DNA of 64,000 nt from CG2-30-44-17 sp964344725 (GCA_964344725.1 CAYFOI010000002.1:19741-83740); one strand, 5' to 3'. Shown: positions 1-8,324, numbered from the stretch's first letter. Notes: generated by a model not told the origin, from the sequence alone. Numbers and translations are program-made.

Positions 1-40
1 TCAGGCGAAATTTTACTGGAGTATTTTATTCGTTGCAATA

Positions 41-69
41 TTGAGATTATGGCGTTATTGGCGTATTAT
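41..69 (+). promoter_or_regulatory. Promoter of the small HTH-like gene
   Basis: A -35 box TTGAGA (41-46), a 17-base spacer and a -10 box TATTAT (64-69) lie 28 bases before the start codon at 97. Confidence 0.5.
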
Positions 70-96
70 TATTTACTCTAGAAAACTTTTTCACTC

Positions 97-432
97 ATGG
101 GAGACGAAAGAAACAAATTAGGTGGTAGTAGTTATGTTTTGGATCGACGTGGTGGGCATAGATCTGTTGAGCTGATTGACGAAGACGACACAACAGTCCC
201 TCCTACCGACGTTTCCTTGGTTGGCAATAGGCCTCGTCTTGTAGCGTGGTCTTTGGCTTCCGAACATGTCAGGTTTCTCACATCTAATATTGGCATGTCT
301 CTTGATGGTGAAACGCTTAAGGTGCGAGAAACTGCTAATCAGTTACGTAGTTGGGGGATTATAAAAATCAATCCATCTAACGGCTTTGTAACCTTAACTA
401 CATTTGGCAGTGAAGTTCTTCGCGAGCTTTAG
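97..432 (+). CDS. Small protein with winged-helix-like C-terminus
   Basis: The 111-residue product is not assigned to a known family. Residues 1-45 are polar and probably disordered. Residues 50-111 alternate helix and strand in a pattern resembling a winged helix: a helix around LASEHVRFLTSN, a second around TANQLRSWG, then a short beta hairpin ending in TTFGSEVLREL. A DNA-binding role is therefore possible but is an inference. It has its own promoter just upstream and converges on the HD-domain gene with only one base between stops. ATG at 97 is the only sensible start, and there is no Shine-Dalgarno sequence before it. Confidence 0.6.
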   Translation: MGDERNKLGGSSYVLDRRGGHRSVELIDEDDTTVPPTDVSLVGNRPRLVAWSLASEHVRFLTSNIGMSLDGETLKVRETANQLRSWGIIKINPSNGFVTLTTFGSEVLREL

Positions 433-433
433 T

Positions 434-1009
434 TTAGAAGCCCATTTCGTCAGCTATCCCCTGCATCGCTTCTATCGCTATTTCTATGAATTGTGATTTT
501 TCTAAGCCTGTTTTTTCTATGTCGCTAATAAATTCGCGGTTTACTTTTGCTGCGAAAGACTTGTCTTTGAGCTTTTTCTTTATTGATTTCGGTTTAACGC
601 TTGCGAATTTCTTGTCTGGGATCATGAGGGTGTATGCGACTATTAACCCTGTTATATTCTCTGCGGCCGAAAGAGCATATTCCATTTTTGATTCGCGTTT
701 CGCGTCTATATATCCGAGATTCTCACAGTGAGATTGGATAGCATGAAACATTTCAGGGATGTCGTATCCTTCTTCTTTGAGGATCTCTACAGTTCTTACA
801 CCGTGGTTTTCGTAATTTTCTCCACATTCGTTCATGTCTAAGTCGTGAAGAAGGCCTGTAATTCCCCAGAACTCCTCGTCCTCGCCAAAGTGCTTAGCGA
901 GAGCGCGCATAATTACTTCTGTTTCGCGTGAATGTTGCAGCAAGTACTCTTCTTTGAGGTATTTTTTTACGAGCTCGCGAGCTTCATCGATTGTTATTGA
1001 GTTTTTCAT
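434..1009 (-). CDS. HD-domain phosphohydrolase
   Basis: This 191-residue protein carries the metal-binding residues of the HD superfamily: H26, the H55-D56 pair in GLLHDLD, and H94 in IQSHCEN. Proteins of this HDIG-like type hydrolyse phosphoester bonds of nucleotides or related small molecules, and the substrate here cannot be read from sequence. No signal peptide or membrane segment is visible, so it is cytosolic. The C-terminal 70 residues are lysine-rich helices. It follows the lipoprotein gene on the same strand after about 40 bases and may share its transcript. A second, unrelated HD protein is encoded at 37764-38351. Confidence 0.8.
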   Translation of the reverse strand: MKNSITIDEARELVKKYLKEEYLLQHSRETEVIMRALAKHFGEDEEFWGITGLLHDLDMNECGENYENHGVRTVEILKEEGYDIPEMFHAIQSHCENLGYIDAKRESKMEYALSAAENITGLIVAYTLMIPDKKFASVKPKSIKKKLKDKSFAAKVNREFISDIEKTGLEKSQFIEIAIEAMQGIADEMGF

Positions 1010-1049
1010 TAGTTAACTTGGAGTTAGGAACTAGAAACTTGAAATAGTT

Positions 1050-1835
1050 TTATTCGGCTTGAAGGGTTCCATACCAGGTACCAGATTCGCCTGTGTCTGC
1101 ATTGGTCCAGGTCCCTTCTATCTCTGTATCACCATCTTCTAAAGTTACTTCCATAATTACGCTTCCATCTTCCGATGTAATTGTCACGTTATTTCCATCT
1201 ACTTCATACGTGCCAAAAGGTTCATCGTCGTAAGATTCGTATGACACGCTTGCACTACCGTCTTGAATCTTTATATAAGTTGAGGTAACAGACCCATCAT
1301 CACGAATAGCCAATAACTGATGTCTAGCATACTCCCCTTCAAAAAGCCCATCAGGGAATGAGGCCATCCATAGGCCTGTTATATCAACCGGTAGATCTGC
1401 CAACTTGTATGCTGTCCAATACGCCTCGACTCCTTCCATGTCTATGATTGATCCTGCCATATTTTCTTCATCGATAAAGGCTCCCCACATTCCTTGTCCT
1501 CCTGTCATGTAAACGCTCATGCCATCTACCGCCCATTCCCCTTCTGTTCCTTCTGGATAAAGTACATGGGCTGAAGCCTCTGGCGTCGTTACATCTCCGT
1601 ATTCACCTGTAATTGTTCCGTCTGGCCAAAACACTGCAGGTCCTTCTATCATTCCGCTGTTTGCTATTAAGACAAAGTACCATGTGCCTAAAATTTCTTG
1701 CGAATAATCGATCTCTTCTAGTATTTCTTCTGGTTCTGTCGTTTCTTCGGCGATTTCTTCCTCGGTTTCTGCTCCACAACCCGAAATAGTCAGTAGGATT
1801 GAGGCGGTAGTCAGTAGTGTTAGCAGTTTTTTCAT
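1050..1835 (-). CDS. Secreted lipoprotein of unknown function
   Basis: The 261-residue product begins with a charged KK, a hydrophobic stretch and a lipobox ending ISGC (Cys20), so it should be exported and lipidated. An acidic Glu/Thr-rich linker (about 22-42) leads into two similar beta-rich domains of about 100 residues each, one starting at ILGTWYF and the other at DITGLWM. Each domain repeats the pattern of a GxW motif, a DGT or DGS turn and a late G-TW motif, which suggests an internal duplication of a lipocalin-like or DUF-type beta module. The ligand is unknown. It sits 18 bases downstream of ileS on the same strand and is probably co-transcribed with it. Confidence 0.7.
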   Translation of the reverse strand: MKKLLTLLTTASILLTISGCGAETEEEIAEETTEPEEILEEIDYSQEILGTWYFVLIANSGMIEGPAVFWPDGTITGEYGDVTTPEASAHVLYPEGTEGEWAVDGMSVYMTGGQGMWGAFIDEENMAGSIIDMEGVEAYWTAYKLADLPVDITGLWMASFPDGLFEGEYARHQLLAIRDDGSVTSTYIKIQDGSASVSYESYDDEPFGTYEVDGNNVTITSEDGSVIMEVTLEDGDTEIEGTWTNADTGESGTWYGTLQAE

Positions 1836-1853
1836 GATGTTTTGTGGTTATGG

Positions 1854-4800
1854 TTATTTCTTGAGCGCAATCTTAACACTTTGCCCGTCAAGATCTACCT
1901 CTTTTTCAATATCCCAGTCTGAGCCTTCTATTGTTTCTGCGAGTTTGTTAGCCAGAGTTTCGCCGCTTATGTAATCTGTGAATTGCTTTACGGCTTCGGA
2001 GGTTTCACCACCTGCTTCGATTGCAACCATTATGCGATCTGAGACGTTGTACTCGGCTTCTTTACGCATATCTTGGATTGAACGGACTAAGTCGCGTGCA
2101 TAGCCTTCCAGCTTGAGTTCTTTGGTGATTTCTGTGTCTAGCGCTACAACTACTCCGTCCTCGCTCGCAACGTCGAAGCCTTCTTTGCCTTCATATCCGA
2201 CTGAGACCTCGTCACCTGTGAGTTTGTACTCGCCTATCTTGACCGTATCTCCTTCGAGTTCAAAATTACCAGCCTTGGCTTCTTTGATGATGTTTTGGAC
2301 TTCGCCTCCGTATTTTGGACCAAGAACCTTTGCGTTAGGACTGACGCGGAACTCTGCCACATCTGATGCGTCTTCTAGGATTTTTAGTTCTTTTACATTG
2401 AGCTCTTCTAGGATGACATCTTCTTCAAAGTCGTGCCTTAAGTGGTCTGGAAGTGCAACTTGGACTTTTGAAAGCGGCTGGCGGACTTTGATTTGTTTTT
2501 GAGCCCTTACCCCATGCCCGAGGGTTACGATTGCTCTTGTGACTTTTATCTCTAGGCTCAAATCTTCGTTTATAAGGGATTCATCGACTATTGGCCAATC
2601 CTCTAGGTGAACTGATTCTTTACCTGTCAAATTGCAGAAAATTTCTTCTGATACGAATGGGCAGAATGGAGCTAGTACCTTCGATAGAGTCACTAGAACT
2701 TCGTGCAGTGTTGCGTATGCTGAAGACTTGTCTAAGTCGTTTTCGTTTTTCCAAAATCTTCGTCGTGATCTGCGGATATACCAGTTTGTAAGATTGTCTA
2801 TGAATTTCGGTATTGTGTTTGTCGCTTTCTGCAAATCGTATGCGTCCATTTGCTCTGTTACTTCTTTTACTAGCAGTTGAAGCTCTGAAAGAATCCATTT
2901 ATCGAGCTTGTTGGTTGGTTTTTCATCTCCTGGTTCCCATCCATCGATATTTGCGTAAGTTACTAAGAAGCTGTAGCTGTTCCAGACAGGCAGAATCACA
3001 CCTTTTACCACTTCGTCGACTCCCCTTTCGGAGAATCTGAGTGTGTCAGCTTTTACTACTGGAGAGTTCATCATATAAAACCTGAGTGCGTCTGCTCCGT
3101 ATTTATCGAAAACCAGTTTAGGTTCTGGGTAGTTTTTGAGACGTTTTGACATTTTTTTGCCGTCTTCGGCTAGAACCAGTCCGTTAACTATTACGTTCTT
3201 GAATGGCGATTTGCCAAATAGAGCTGTTCCTAGGACAACAAGCGTATAAAACCATCCTCTAGTTTGATCGAGTCCTTCTGCGATGTACTGGGCTGGAAAG
3301 TTCCTTTCGAACCTTTCCTTGTTCTCAAAAGGATAGTGCTCTTGTGCGTAAGGCATTGAGCCTGATTCAAACCAACAGTCTAGAACTTCTGGAATCCTTT
3401 TGTAAGTTTTTCCGTCTTTTCCTATCGTGACTTCGTCTACGAAGTGCTTGTGGAGGTCTTCTACTTTTTGGCCTGAAAGTTTTTCGAGTTCTTCTATAGA
3501 TCCGACGCAAATTACATCACCATCTTCTGCTCGCCAGATTGGAAGAGGTGCCCCCCAATACCTGTTACGACTGATACACCAGTCACGTGCATTCTCTAAC
3601 CATTGGCCAAAACGACCTTCTTGCAGGTGATCTGGTACCCAATTGATGTCTTTGTTTGATGCGAGCATCTTCTCTTTGATCTCTGTGACTTTCACGAACC
3701 AAGAAGTAGTTGAGAAATTAAGAAGCGGCGAATCACAACGCCAACAATGTGGATATGAGTGTTTGTAAGTCTTCGCATCGAAAACTTTCCCTACTTTCTC
3801 TAAGTACTCAACTATCTTGCGATCTGTCTTCATATGGTCATCGAGAGGTTTTACATGTTCGCCTACAAACTCTTTTACTTCTTCTTTGAATCTTCCATCT
3901 ATCCCAACATGCTGAACGACTTGAAAATCTCGGTCTTTTACAAAAAGGAGATCGTCCTCACCATAACCTCCGGCTATGTGTACAACACCTGTTCCGTCTT
4001 CTGTAGAAACAAAATCTGCAGTTGAAACTCTGAATCCACCTTCCTCTTTTAAATCTGCATAATAAGGGAAAAGCGGTTCGTATCCTTTTTCGTCTAATTT
4101 TTCTCCTTTGAATGTTTCTAAAACTTCGTAATCTTTTCCCTCGAATGTTTTTTCAACTAAGTCTTTCGCTAATATTAATTTTTCGCCTTCGTATTCAACT
4201 TTTGCATATTCGACATCTGCACCTACGGCTAGGAAAAAGTTCCCCGGCAATGTCCAAGGAGTTGTTGTCCAGGCTAGAATGTATGTGTTTTCTTCATCGT
4301 CTAACTTGAATTTAGCTGTAATCGACTGGTCTGTGATGTCTTTGTAGCCTTGAGTTACCTCAAAATTCGAGAGAGGTGTAACACAGCGGGGACAGATATG
4401 CATAGATTTGTGTCCTTCGTAGATCAGTTCTTTGTCCCAAAGCTGTCTAAAAATCCACCATATCGTCTCCATGTATTCTGGGTTCATCGTTTTGTAGTCA
4501 TCCTTGAAATCCACCCATCGCCCCATCCGATCGACAGTCTCTTCCCATTCTTTTGTGTATCTTAAGACAATTGAGCGACATTTTTCGCAAAATTCGTGTA
4601 CGCCGTAATTCTCCTCTATATCTTGTTTGCCAGATATCCCCAGTTCTTTTTCTACTTCGTACTCAACAGGAAGTCCGTGACAGTCCCATCCGAAACGGCG
4701 TTCGATACGGAATCCTTTCATCGTCCAATATCTAGGCACTACATCTTTCAGCGTTCCTGCTAAGATGTGTCCGTAGTGAGGGAGGCCTGTTGCGAACGGA

Positions 4801-4940
4801 GGGCCATCGTAGAAAACATATTCGTTGTCTTTTGGTCTCTGGTCTACTGATTTTTCGAAAGTTTTGTTCTCTTTCCAATGCTTTATGAGTTTTTCTTCAA
4901 GCGATGGGAAGTGTTGTTTAGGGTCTACTGGGTTGAACAT
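1854..4940 (-). CDS. ileS: Isoleucyl-tRNA synthetase, eukaryotic/archaeal-like type
   Basis: This enzyme charges tRNA-Ile with isoleucine. At 1028 residues it has the class I signature HYGH (55-58) inside GPPFATGLPHYGH, a KMSKR loop near residue 596, and the CISRNRYWGAPLP segment typical of IleRS. The PHYGH form of the first signature and the overall length match the IleRS group shared with eukaryotes and archaea, which in bacteria is often linked to reduced mupirocin sensitivity (family knowledge). A CP1 editing domain occupies roughly 190-400, and an anticodon-binding domain follows residue 680. The gene is preceded by a 300-base leader that contains a T-box riboswitch and its own extended -10 promoter. 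Confidence 0.97.
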   Translation of the reverse strand: MFNPVDPKQHFPSLEEKLIKHWKENKTFEKSVDQRPKDNEYVFYDGPPFATGLPHYGHILAGTLKDVVPRYWTMKGFRIERRFGWDCHGLPVEYEVEKELGISGKQDIEENYGVHEFCEKCRSIVLRYTKEWEETVDRMGRWVDFKDDYKTMNPEYMETIWWIFRQLWDKELIYEGHKSMHICPRCVTPLSNFEVTQGYKDITDQSITAKFKLDDEENTYILAWTTTPWTLPGNFFLAVGADVEYAKVEYEGEKLILAKDLVEKTFEGKDYEVLETFKGEKLDEKGYEPLFPYYADLKEEGGFRVSTADFVSTEDGTGVVHIAGGYGEDDLLFVKDRDFQVVQHVGIDGRFKEEVKEFVGEHVKPLDDHMKTDRKIVEYLEKVGKVFDAKTYKHSYPHCWRCDSPLLNFSTTSWFVKVTEIKEKMLASNKDINWVPDHLQEGRFGQWLENARDWCISRNRYWGAPLPIWRAEDGDVICVGSIEELEKLSGQKVEDLHKHFVDEVTIGKDGKTYKRIPEVLDCWFESGSMPYAQEHYPFENKERFERNFPAQYIAEGLDQTRGWFYTLVVLGTALFGKSPFKNVIVNGLVLAEDGKKMSKRLKNYPEPKLVFDKYGADALRFYMMNSPVVKADTLRFSERGVDEVVKGVILPVWNSYSFLVTYANIDGWEPGDEKPTNKLDKWILSELQLLVKEVTEQMDAYDLQKATNTIPKFIDNLTNWYIRRSRRRFWKNENDLDKSSAYATLHEVLVTLSKVLAPFCPFVSEEIFCNLTGKESVHLEDWPIVDESLINEDLSLEIKVTRAIVTLGHGVRAQKQIKVRQPLSKVQVALPDHLRHDFEEDVILEELNVKELKILEDASDVAEFRVSPNAKVLGPKYGGEVQNIIKEAKAGNFELEGDTVKIGEYKLTGDEVSVGYEGKEGFDVASEDGVVVALDTEITKELKLEGYARDLVRSIQDMRKEAEYNVSDRIMVAIEAGGETSEAVKQFTDYISGETLANKLAETIEGSDWDIEKEVDLDGQSVKIALKK

Positions 4941-4970
4941 AGGGTTTAGGGTTTAGGGTGTAGTCGTGGA

Positions 4971-4987
4971 GTTTCGCTTCGCGAAAC
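4971..4987 (-). repeat. 7-bp stem, 3-base loop mini-hairpin (copy 1)
   Basis: GTTTCGC-TTC-GCGAAAC is a perfect hairpin in the 5' leader of ileS. Hairpins of the same design (6-7 bp stem, GC-NNN-GC centre) occur at 6663-6679, 10692-10706 and 50283-50299. Confidence 0.5.
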
Positions 4988-4999
4988 GACTTGTTAGCA

Positions 5000-5230
5000 T
5001 GGGCCTGTGCGCCTTTCGGCGCGGCCTGAAAAAGGTGGCTTCAAGGGCTCGCGTTTCCGCGGGCGGTACCACCTCGAGTTTGGGCTTAATGACGTTTGGT
5101 AACGGAGTTTAGTCTCCGGGGAGGTCTAGTAGTCAGTAGTCAGTAGGAATTGGTCAGTAGTGACTATTGATTTTCTTCTCCCCACTTAAGCGGTGATTGC
5201 CGCTTTCAGGCGTGTTTATTCGTGTATTTC
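5000..5230 (-). promoter_or_regulatory. T-box riboswitch in the ileS leader
   Basis: On the minus strand a textbook T-box antiterminator is present. The seven-base T-box bulge TGGTACC (5065-5071) is flanked by the A1 helix CGAGG (5072-5076) / CCTTG (5042-5046). The A2 helix is CGCG-GAAA-CGCG. The bulge can instead pair with CCACC (5034-5038), which is followed by five T, giving a terminator-like competitor. Upstream lie a stem III-like hairpin CGGAG-ACTAAA-CTCCG and a 6-bp hairpin AAGCGG/CCGCTT whose hexaloop CAATCA holds ATC, an isoleucine codon that is a candidate specifier. Stem I would then be very short, somewhat like actinobacterial ultrashort ileS T-boxes. The antiterminator is clear; the specifier assignment is less certain. 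Confidence 0.85.
5001..5028 (+). repeat. GGCCTG-flanked hairpin (copy 1)
   Basis: GCGCC-TTTC-GGCGC is enclosed by two copies of GGCCTG. A second copy at 10480-10505 keeps the flanks but changes the stem to GCTCC/GGAGC, a compensatory difference. Here it lies at the 3' end of the T-box leader of ileS. Confidence 0.5.
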
Positions 5231-5245
5231 AAAAGGACGGTAGGG

Positions 5246-5273
5246 ATTATACCAGGTATTTTAAGGAGTGCAA
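5246..5273 (-). promoter_or_regulatory. ileS promoter with extended -10
   Basis: On the minus strand the promoter reads TTGCAC, 16 bases, then TATAAT (5246-5251) preceded by TGG, giving an extended -10. Transcription would start near 5239, so the leader to the ileS start codon is about 300 bases and includes the whole T-box. Confidence 0.65.
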
Positions 5274-5277
5274 TCTT

Positions 5278-6624
5278 TTACAACTTCGCCGCCAACCCAA
5301 TATAAGTCGCTGGCGTCATCTCCCTGAGCCTGTCTTTGTCTTCATCAGGGATTTCTAGAGTATCTACGAATGCGATCATGTCATCCTGCGTAAGTCTTTT
5401 GCCCCTGGTAAGATCCTTGAGCTTCTCGTAAGCGCCTTCGATCTTGTATTTGCGCATTACTGTTTGAATTGGCTCTGCGAGGACTTCCCAGTTCGCATCT
5501 AGGTCGCGTTCTAGAGCTGGCTTGTTGATCTCGAGTTTACTGAGGCCTTTCATAGTGCTTAGGTATGCGAGATAGCTGTGACCGATTCCCATTCCTGTGT
5601 TTCTGAGGACTGTTGAGTCGGTTAGGTCGCGTTGCATTCGCGAGATTGGCAACTTGCCTGCCATGTGCTCCATGATTGCGTTTGCGATCCCGATATTTCC
5701 TTCGCTGTTTTCGAAATCTATAGGGTTCACTTTATGCGGCATTGTTGATGATCCGACCTCTCCTTTGACTACTTTTTGCTTAAAGTATCCTTTGCCGATG
5801 TATGTCCAAATATCACGATCTAGATCCATGACGATATTGTTCATTCTGATCACAGTATGGAAAATCTCTGCCATGTAGTCGTGTGGCTCGATTTGAGCTG
5901 TGTACAGGTTAGGTGTTAGGCCTAGACCTGTGATGAAGTCTTTGCTCGCTTGTTTCCAATTCACCTCTGGATAAGCTGATACGTGAGCGTTGTAGTTTCC
6001 GCTTGCTCCGTTGATTTTTGCTAGGTGTTCTTGTTTCTTGAGTAACTTGATCTGTCTCTCTAGTCTTTTTGCGAAAAGCTTGAACTCCTTGCCCACTGTT
6101 GTTGGGCTTGCTGGTTGTCCGTGTGTGTGCGAGAGCATCGGTACGTCCTTGAATTCTTCAGCTAGTTCTTCTACTCTTGCCATTACAGCTTCTGCTTGAG
6201 GGATGAAAATTGTTTCAAGAGCTCCTTTTACTAAAAGCGAGTAGGAATTATTTGTGATGTCCTCAGATGTACATGCGAAGTGAACGAATTCGAGAAGTTC
6301 CTTCATATCACCTTCCATATGCTCTTTTATCATGTATTCGACAGCTTTTACGTCGTGGTTTGTTGTCTTTTCGATCTCTTTGACGCGTTGGTATCTTTTC
6401 AGGTCTGCTTCGTCGAAACCTTCGTAGAGAGTACGGAGTTTTCCTTGCTCTTCTGTCGTGAGTTTTCGTGTTCCTTCAAGCCTTAACTCGTTGCATAAGA
6501 AAATAAGCCACTCAACTTCAACATTGATGCGGGCTTTTATAAGTGCTCCTTCCGAGAAGTATTCACGAAGAGGCTCTAGCTTGCGAGCGTAGCGCCCATC
6601 TAGAGGTGAGATGTTGGTTATCAT
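5278..6624 (-). CDS. purB: Adenylosuccinate lyase
   Basis: PurB removes fumarate from SAICAR and from adenylosuccinate, so it serves both the de novo IMP pathway and the final AMP step. The 448-residue length is normal. The fumarase/aspartase-superfamily signature SSTMPHKVNP lies near residue 295, the catalytic-histidine segment MLSHTHGQPASPT near 158-170, and TSEDITNNSY supplies another active-site strand around residue 120. It is the third gene of a minus-strand purC-purE-purB cluster. The 84-base gap before it contains TATAAT, a GTCGCGC mini-hairpin and TTTAGGG repeats, so it may also have its own promoter. Confidence 0.96.
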   Translation of the reverse strand: MITNISPLDGRYARKLEPLREYFSEGALIKARINVEVEWLIFLCNELRLEGTRKLTTEEQGKLRTLYEGFDEADLKRYQRVKEIEKTTNHDVKAVEYMIKEHMEGDMKELLEFVHFACTSEDITNNSYSLLVKGALETIFIPQAEAVMARVEELAEEFKDVPMLSHTHGQPASPTTVGKEFKLFAKRLERQIKLLKKQEHLAKINGASGNYNAHVSAYPEVNWKQASKDFITGLGLTPNLYTAQIEPHDYMAEIFHTVIRMNNIVMDLDRDIWTYIGKGYFKQKVVKGEVGSSTMPHKVNPIDFENSEGNIGIANAIMEHMAGKLPISRMQRDLTDSTVLRNTGMGIGHSYLAYLSTMKGLSKLEINKPALERDLDANWEVLAEPIQTVMRKYKIEGAYEKLKDLTRGKRLTQDDMIAFVDTLEIPDEDKDRLREMTPATYIGLAAKL

Positions 6625-6662
6625 GGGACTTAGGGTTTAGGGTTGTAGGGTATAGTGATAGA

Positions 6663-6679
6663 GTCGCGCAATGCGCGAC
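6663..6679 (-). repeat. 7-bp stem, 3-base loop mini-hairpin (copy 2)
   Basis: GTCGCGC-AAT-GCGCGAC is a perfect palindromic hairpin in the purB leader, of the same design as the copy in the ileS leader. Confidence 0.5.
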
Positions 6680-6708
6680 GGATTTTATTATATACTTTTT
6701 ACGCCCAT

Positions 6709-7158
6709 TTAAAAGCTGGCCTTCATATCAGCGATGAACTTGCGATTGTTTGCAAGTAATTCTTTGTCAGCAATCCCAAGTACTCTTGCTGCTGCAAGTG
6801 CTGCGTTGCCTGGGTCAATTACAGTAAGCGCAGGTGTACTTGATGGCATGACTAGGGTTGAGTTGATGTTGATCATGAAGTCTTCTTTGCTCCCAAAAGG
6901 AGGGCAAGCGATAACTGGATAAGCTGTGTTAGCTGAAACGAATCCGCTGAGCGCGTTTGAGCGGCCTGCGATTGTTATGTAGCAAATAGCTTCTTCTCCT
7001 TCTTCGTTGGTCTTTAATATTTCTAGAACTTTTTCTGGAACCTTGTGAGCTGATGCAACGTGTGTTTCGTGAGGTACGCCGTATGCATCAAGTTTTGCAG
7101 TGATTTTGTCTGCGTGTTCTTGGTCGACTTTCGACCCCATTATTATGATTGTTTTCAT
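6709..7158 (-). CDS. purE: Phosphoribosylaminoimidazole carboxylase, class II PurE type
   Basis: This 149-residue protein makes CAIR in purine synthesis. Its residues match the class II (AIR carboxylase) form known from animal PAICS and some bacteria, rather than the usual class I N5-CAIR mutase. It has SAHK at 36-39 instead of SAHR, and AGRSNALSGF followed by ANTAYPVI at 64-83 instead of the class I AGGAAHLPGM pattern. A class II enzyme uses CO2 directly and needs no PurK, and no purK is seen nearby. It lies between purC and purB, 33 bases downstream of purC. The purC-purE neighbourhood parallels the fused PAICS enzyme of animals. Confidence 0.9.
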   Translation of the reverse strand: MKTIIIMGSKVDQEHADKITAKLDAYGVPHETHVASAHKVPEKVLEILKTNEEGEEAICYITIAGRSNALSGFVSANTAYPVIACPPFGSKEDFMININSTLVMPSSTPALTVIDPGNAALAAARVLGIADKELLANNRKFIADMKASF

Positions 7159-7191
7159 AGAAGTTATTAGTTATTAGCTACTAGTTGCTAG

Positions 7192-8160
7192 TTAGCTCAT
7201 GTACTTTTGAAGATTCGCTTCGATACGTGGCATTGGGTCGCCTGGAGTTCCTTCGAATGTTTGACCTGTAATGCCCTCGTAGGCTTCGATGTATTTTTTA
7301 GCAGTTTTGACTTTCATTTCATCTGGGATCTCTGGGACTTCTCCGTCTCCTGTGAACCCTTTTTCCGCAAGCCAGATTCTTAGGAACTCTTTATTGATAT
7401 TGTCTTGGTCCGATCCGTCTGCAAAGTGCTGTTCGTAAGTATCTGCCTTCCAGAATCTTGATGAGTCTGGTGTGTGGATTTCATCTATAAGTACAATTTC
7501 TCCATTTTTGTTCTTGCCGAATTCGTACTTAGTGTCTACTAAGATAATTCCTTGTTTTGCAGCTGTTTCTTGTCCGAGTTTAAATAGCTTCAAAGAAACA
7601 TCAGCGAGCTGTTCCCATTCTGCTTCTGTGATGACTCCCCTTTCAAGTAATACTTCTGGAGCGACGGATTCATCGTGATCTCCGTGAGCAGCTTTTGTAG
7701 AAGGTGTAAGGATAGCTTCTGGCAATTTTTGATCTTTTTTAAGACCTTCCGGCAGCTCGTTTCCGCAGAAGTTACGGCTTCCATTCTTGTAGTGAGTCCA
7801 AATAGATGTACTTGTTGTACCTGTGACGTATCCACGTACAACCATCTCAACCGCAAGAGGTTCACATTCTTCTGCCACTACTACGTTTGGATCTGGAACC
7901 TCGACTACGTGGTTCCCAACGATGTCTTTCGTTACATCGAACCAATAGTTGGTAAGTGCATTAAGGACTTGGCCTTTGAATGGTATTAGTGTGATGATCT
8001 TGTCGAAAGCGCTTAGGCGGTCTGTAGTGACAAGAATTCTTTTGCCATCTCTTGTGTAATTGTCTCTAACTTTTCCTTCGTATCTTTCACCTAGGTTTGC
8101 AAAATTGGTGCCAGTCAAACAGTATTGAATCTGAGCAGCGACTTGATCGTCTGTAAGCAT
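7192..8160 (-). CDS. purC: SAICAR synthetase
   Basis: PurC joins CAIR to aspartate using ATP. The 322-residue protein is of the longer bacterial/yeast Ade1-like form. It shows GKVRDNY near residue 30, the TDRLSAFD motif at about 46-53, EMVVRGYVTGT near 105-115 and LTPSTKAAHGDHDE near 150-163, all standard for the family. It heads the minus-strand purC-purE-purB cluster. Its upstream region contains a plausible TTGCCG/TAAAAT promoter bracketed by two exact 12-base repeats, so this gene probably carries the control point of the cluster. Confidence 0.96.
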   Translation of the reverse strand: MLTDDQVAAQIQYCLTGTNFANLGERYEGKVRDNYTRDGKRILVTTDRLSAFDKIITLIPFKGQVLNALTNYWFDVTKDIVGNHVVEVPDPNVVVAEECEPLAVEMVVRGYVTGTTSTSIWTHYKNGSRNFCGNELPEGLKKDQKLPEAILTPSTKAAHGDHDESVAPEVLLERGVITEAEWEQLADVSLKLFKLGQETAAKQGIILVDTKYEFGKNKNGEIVLIDEIHTPDSSRFWKADTYEQHFADGSDQDNINKEFLRIWLAEKGFTGDGEVPEIPDEMKVKTAKKYIEAYEGITGQTFEGTPGDPMPRIEANLQKYMS

Positions 8161-8171
8161 GGAGGCTTTGG

Positions 8172-8247
8172 TTATGTGTTAACTTCGGAGTTTATTTTAA
8201 CACGCCTTGCGTTGACGGCAATGTTTTGATCGTGATTATGTGTTAAC
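8172..8247 (-). promoter_or_regulatory. purC promoter bracketed by a 12-base direct repeat
   Basis: TTATGTGTTAAC occurs exactly twice on the plus strand, at 8172-8183 and 8236-8247. Between them, on the minus strand, lies TTGCCG, 16 bases, TAAAAT. The arrangement looks like a pair of operator half-sites around the promoter of the purine cluster. No regulator is identified. Confidence 0.45.
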
Positions 8248-8267
8248 AATTATCGGCACTTCATCAA

Positions 8268-8296
8268 AAAGCCCTGAGAGGATATCTCGGGGCTTT
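8268..8296 (-). terminator. Intrinsic terminator
   Basis: On the minus strand AAAGCCCCGAGA pairs with TCTCAGGGCTTT around a short loop, and TTTTTG follows. It lies downstream of the small secreted protein gene and separates it from purC. The flanking A- and T-runs could make it work in both directions. Confidence 0.75.
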
Positions 8297-8324
8297 AAAA
8301 AAAAGAAGGCAACTTACATATTAT

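Noticed and set aside
4941..4966. Telomere-like TTTAGGG repeats as a chromosome end
   Set aside because: Only three short units, in the middle of continuous gene context and similar to other short leader repeats in the window.
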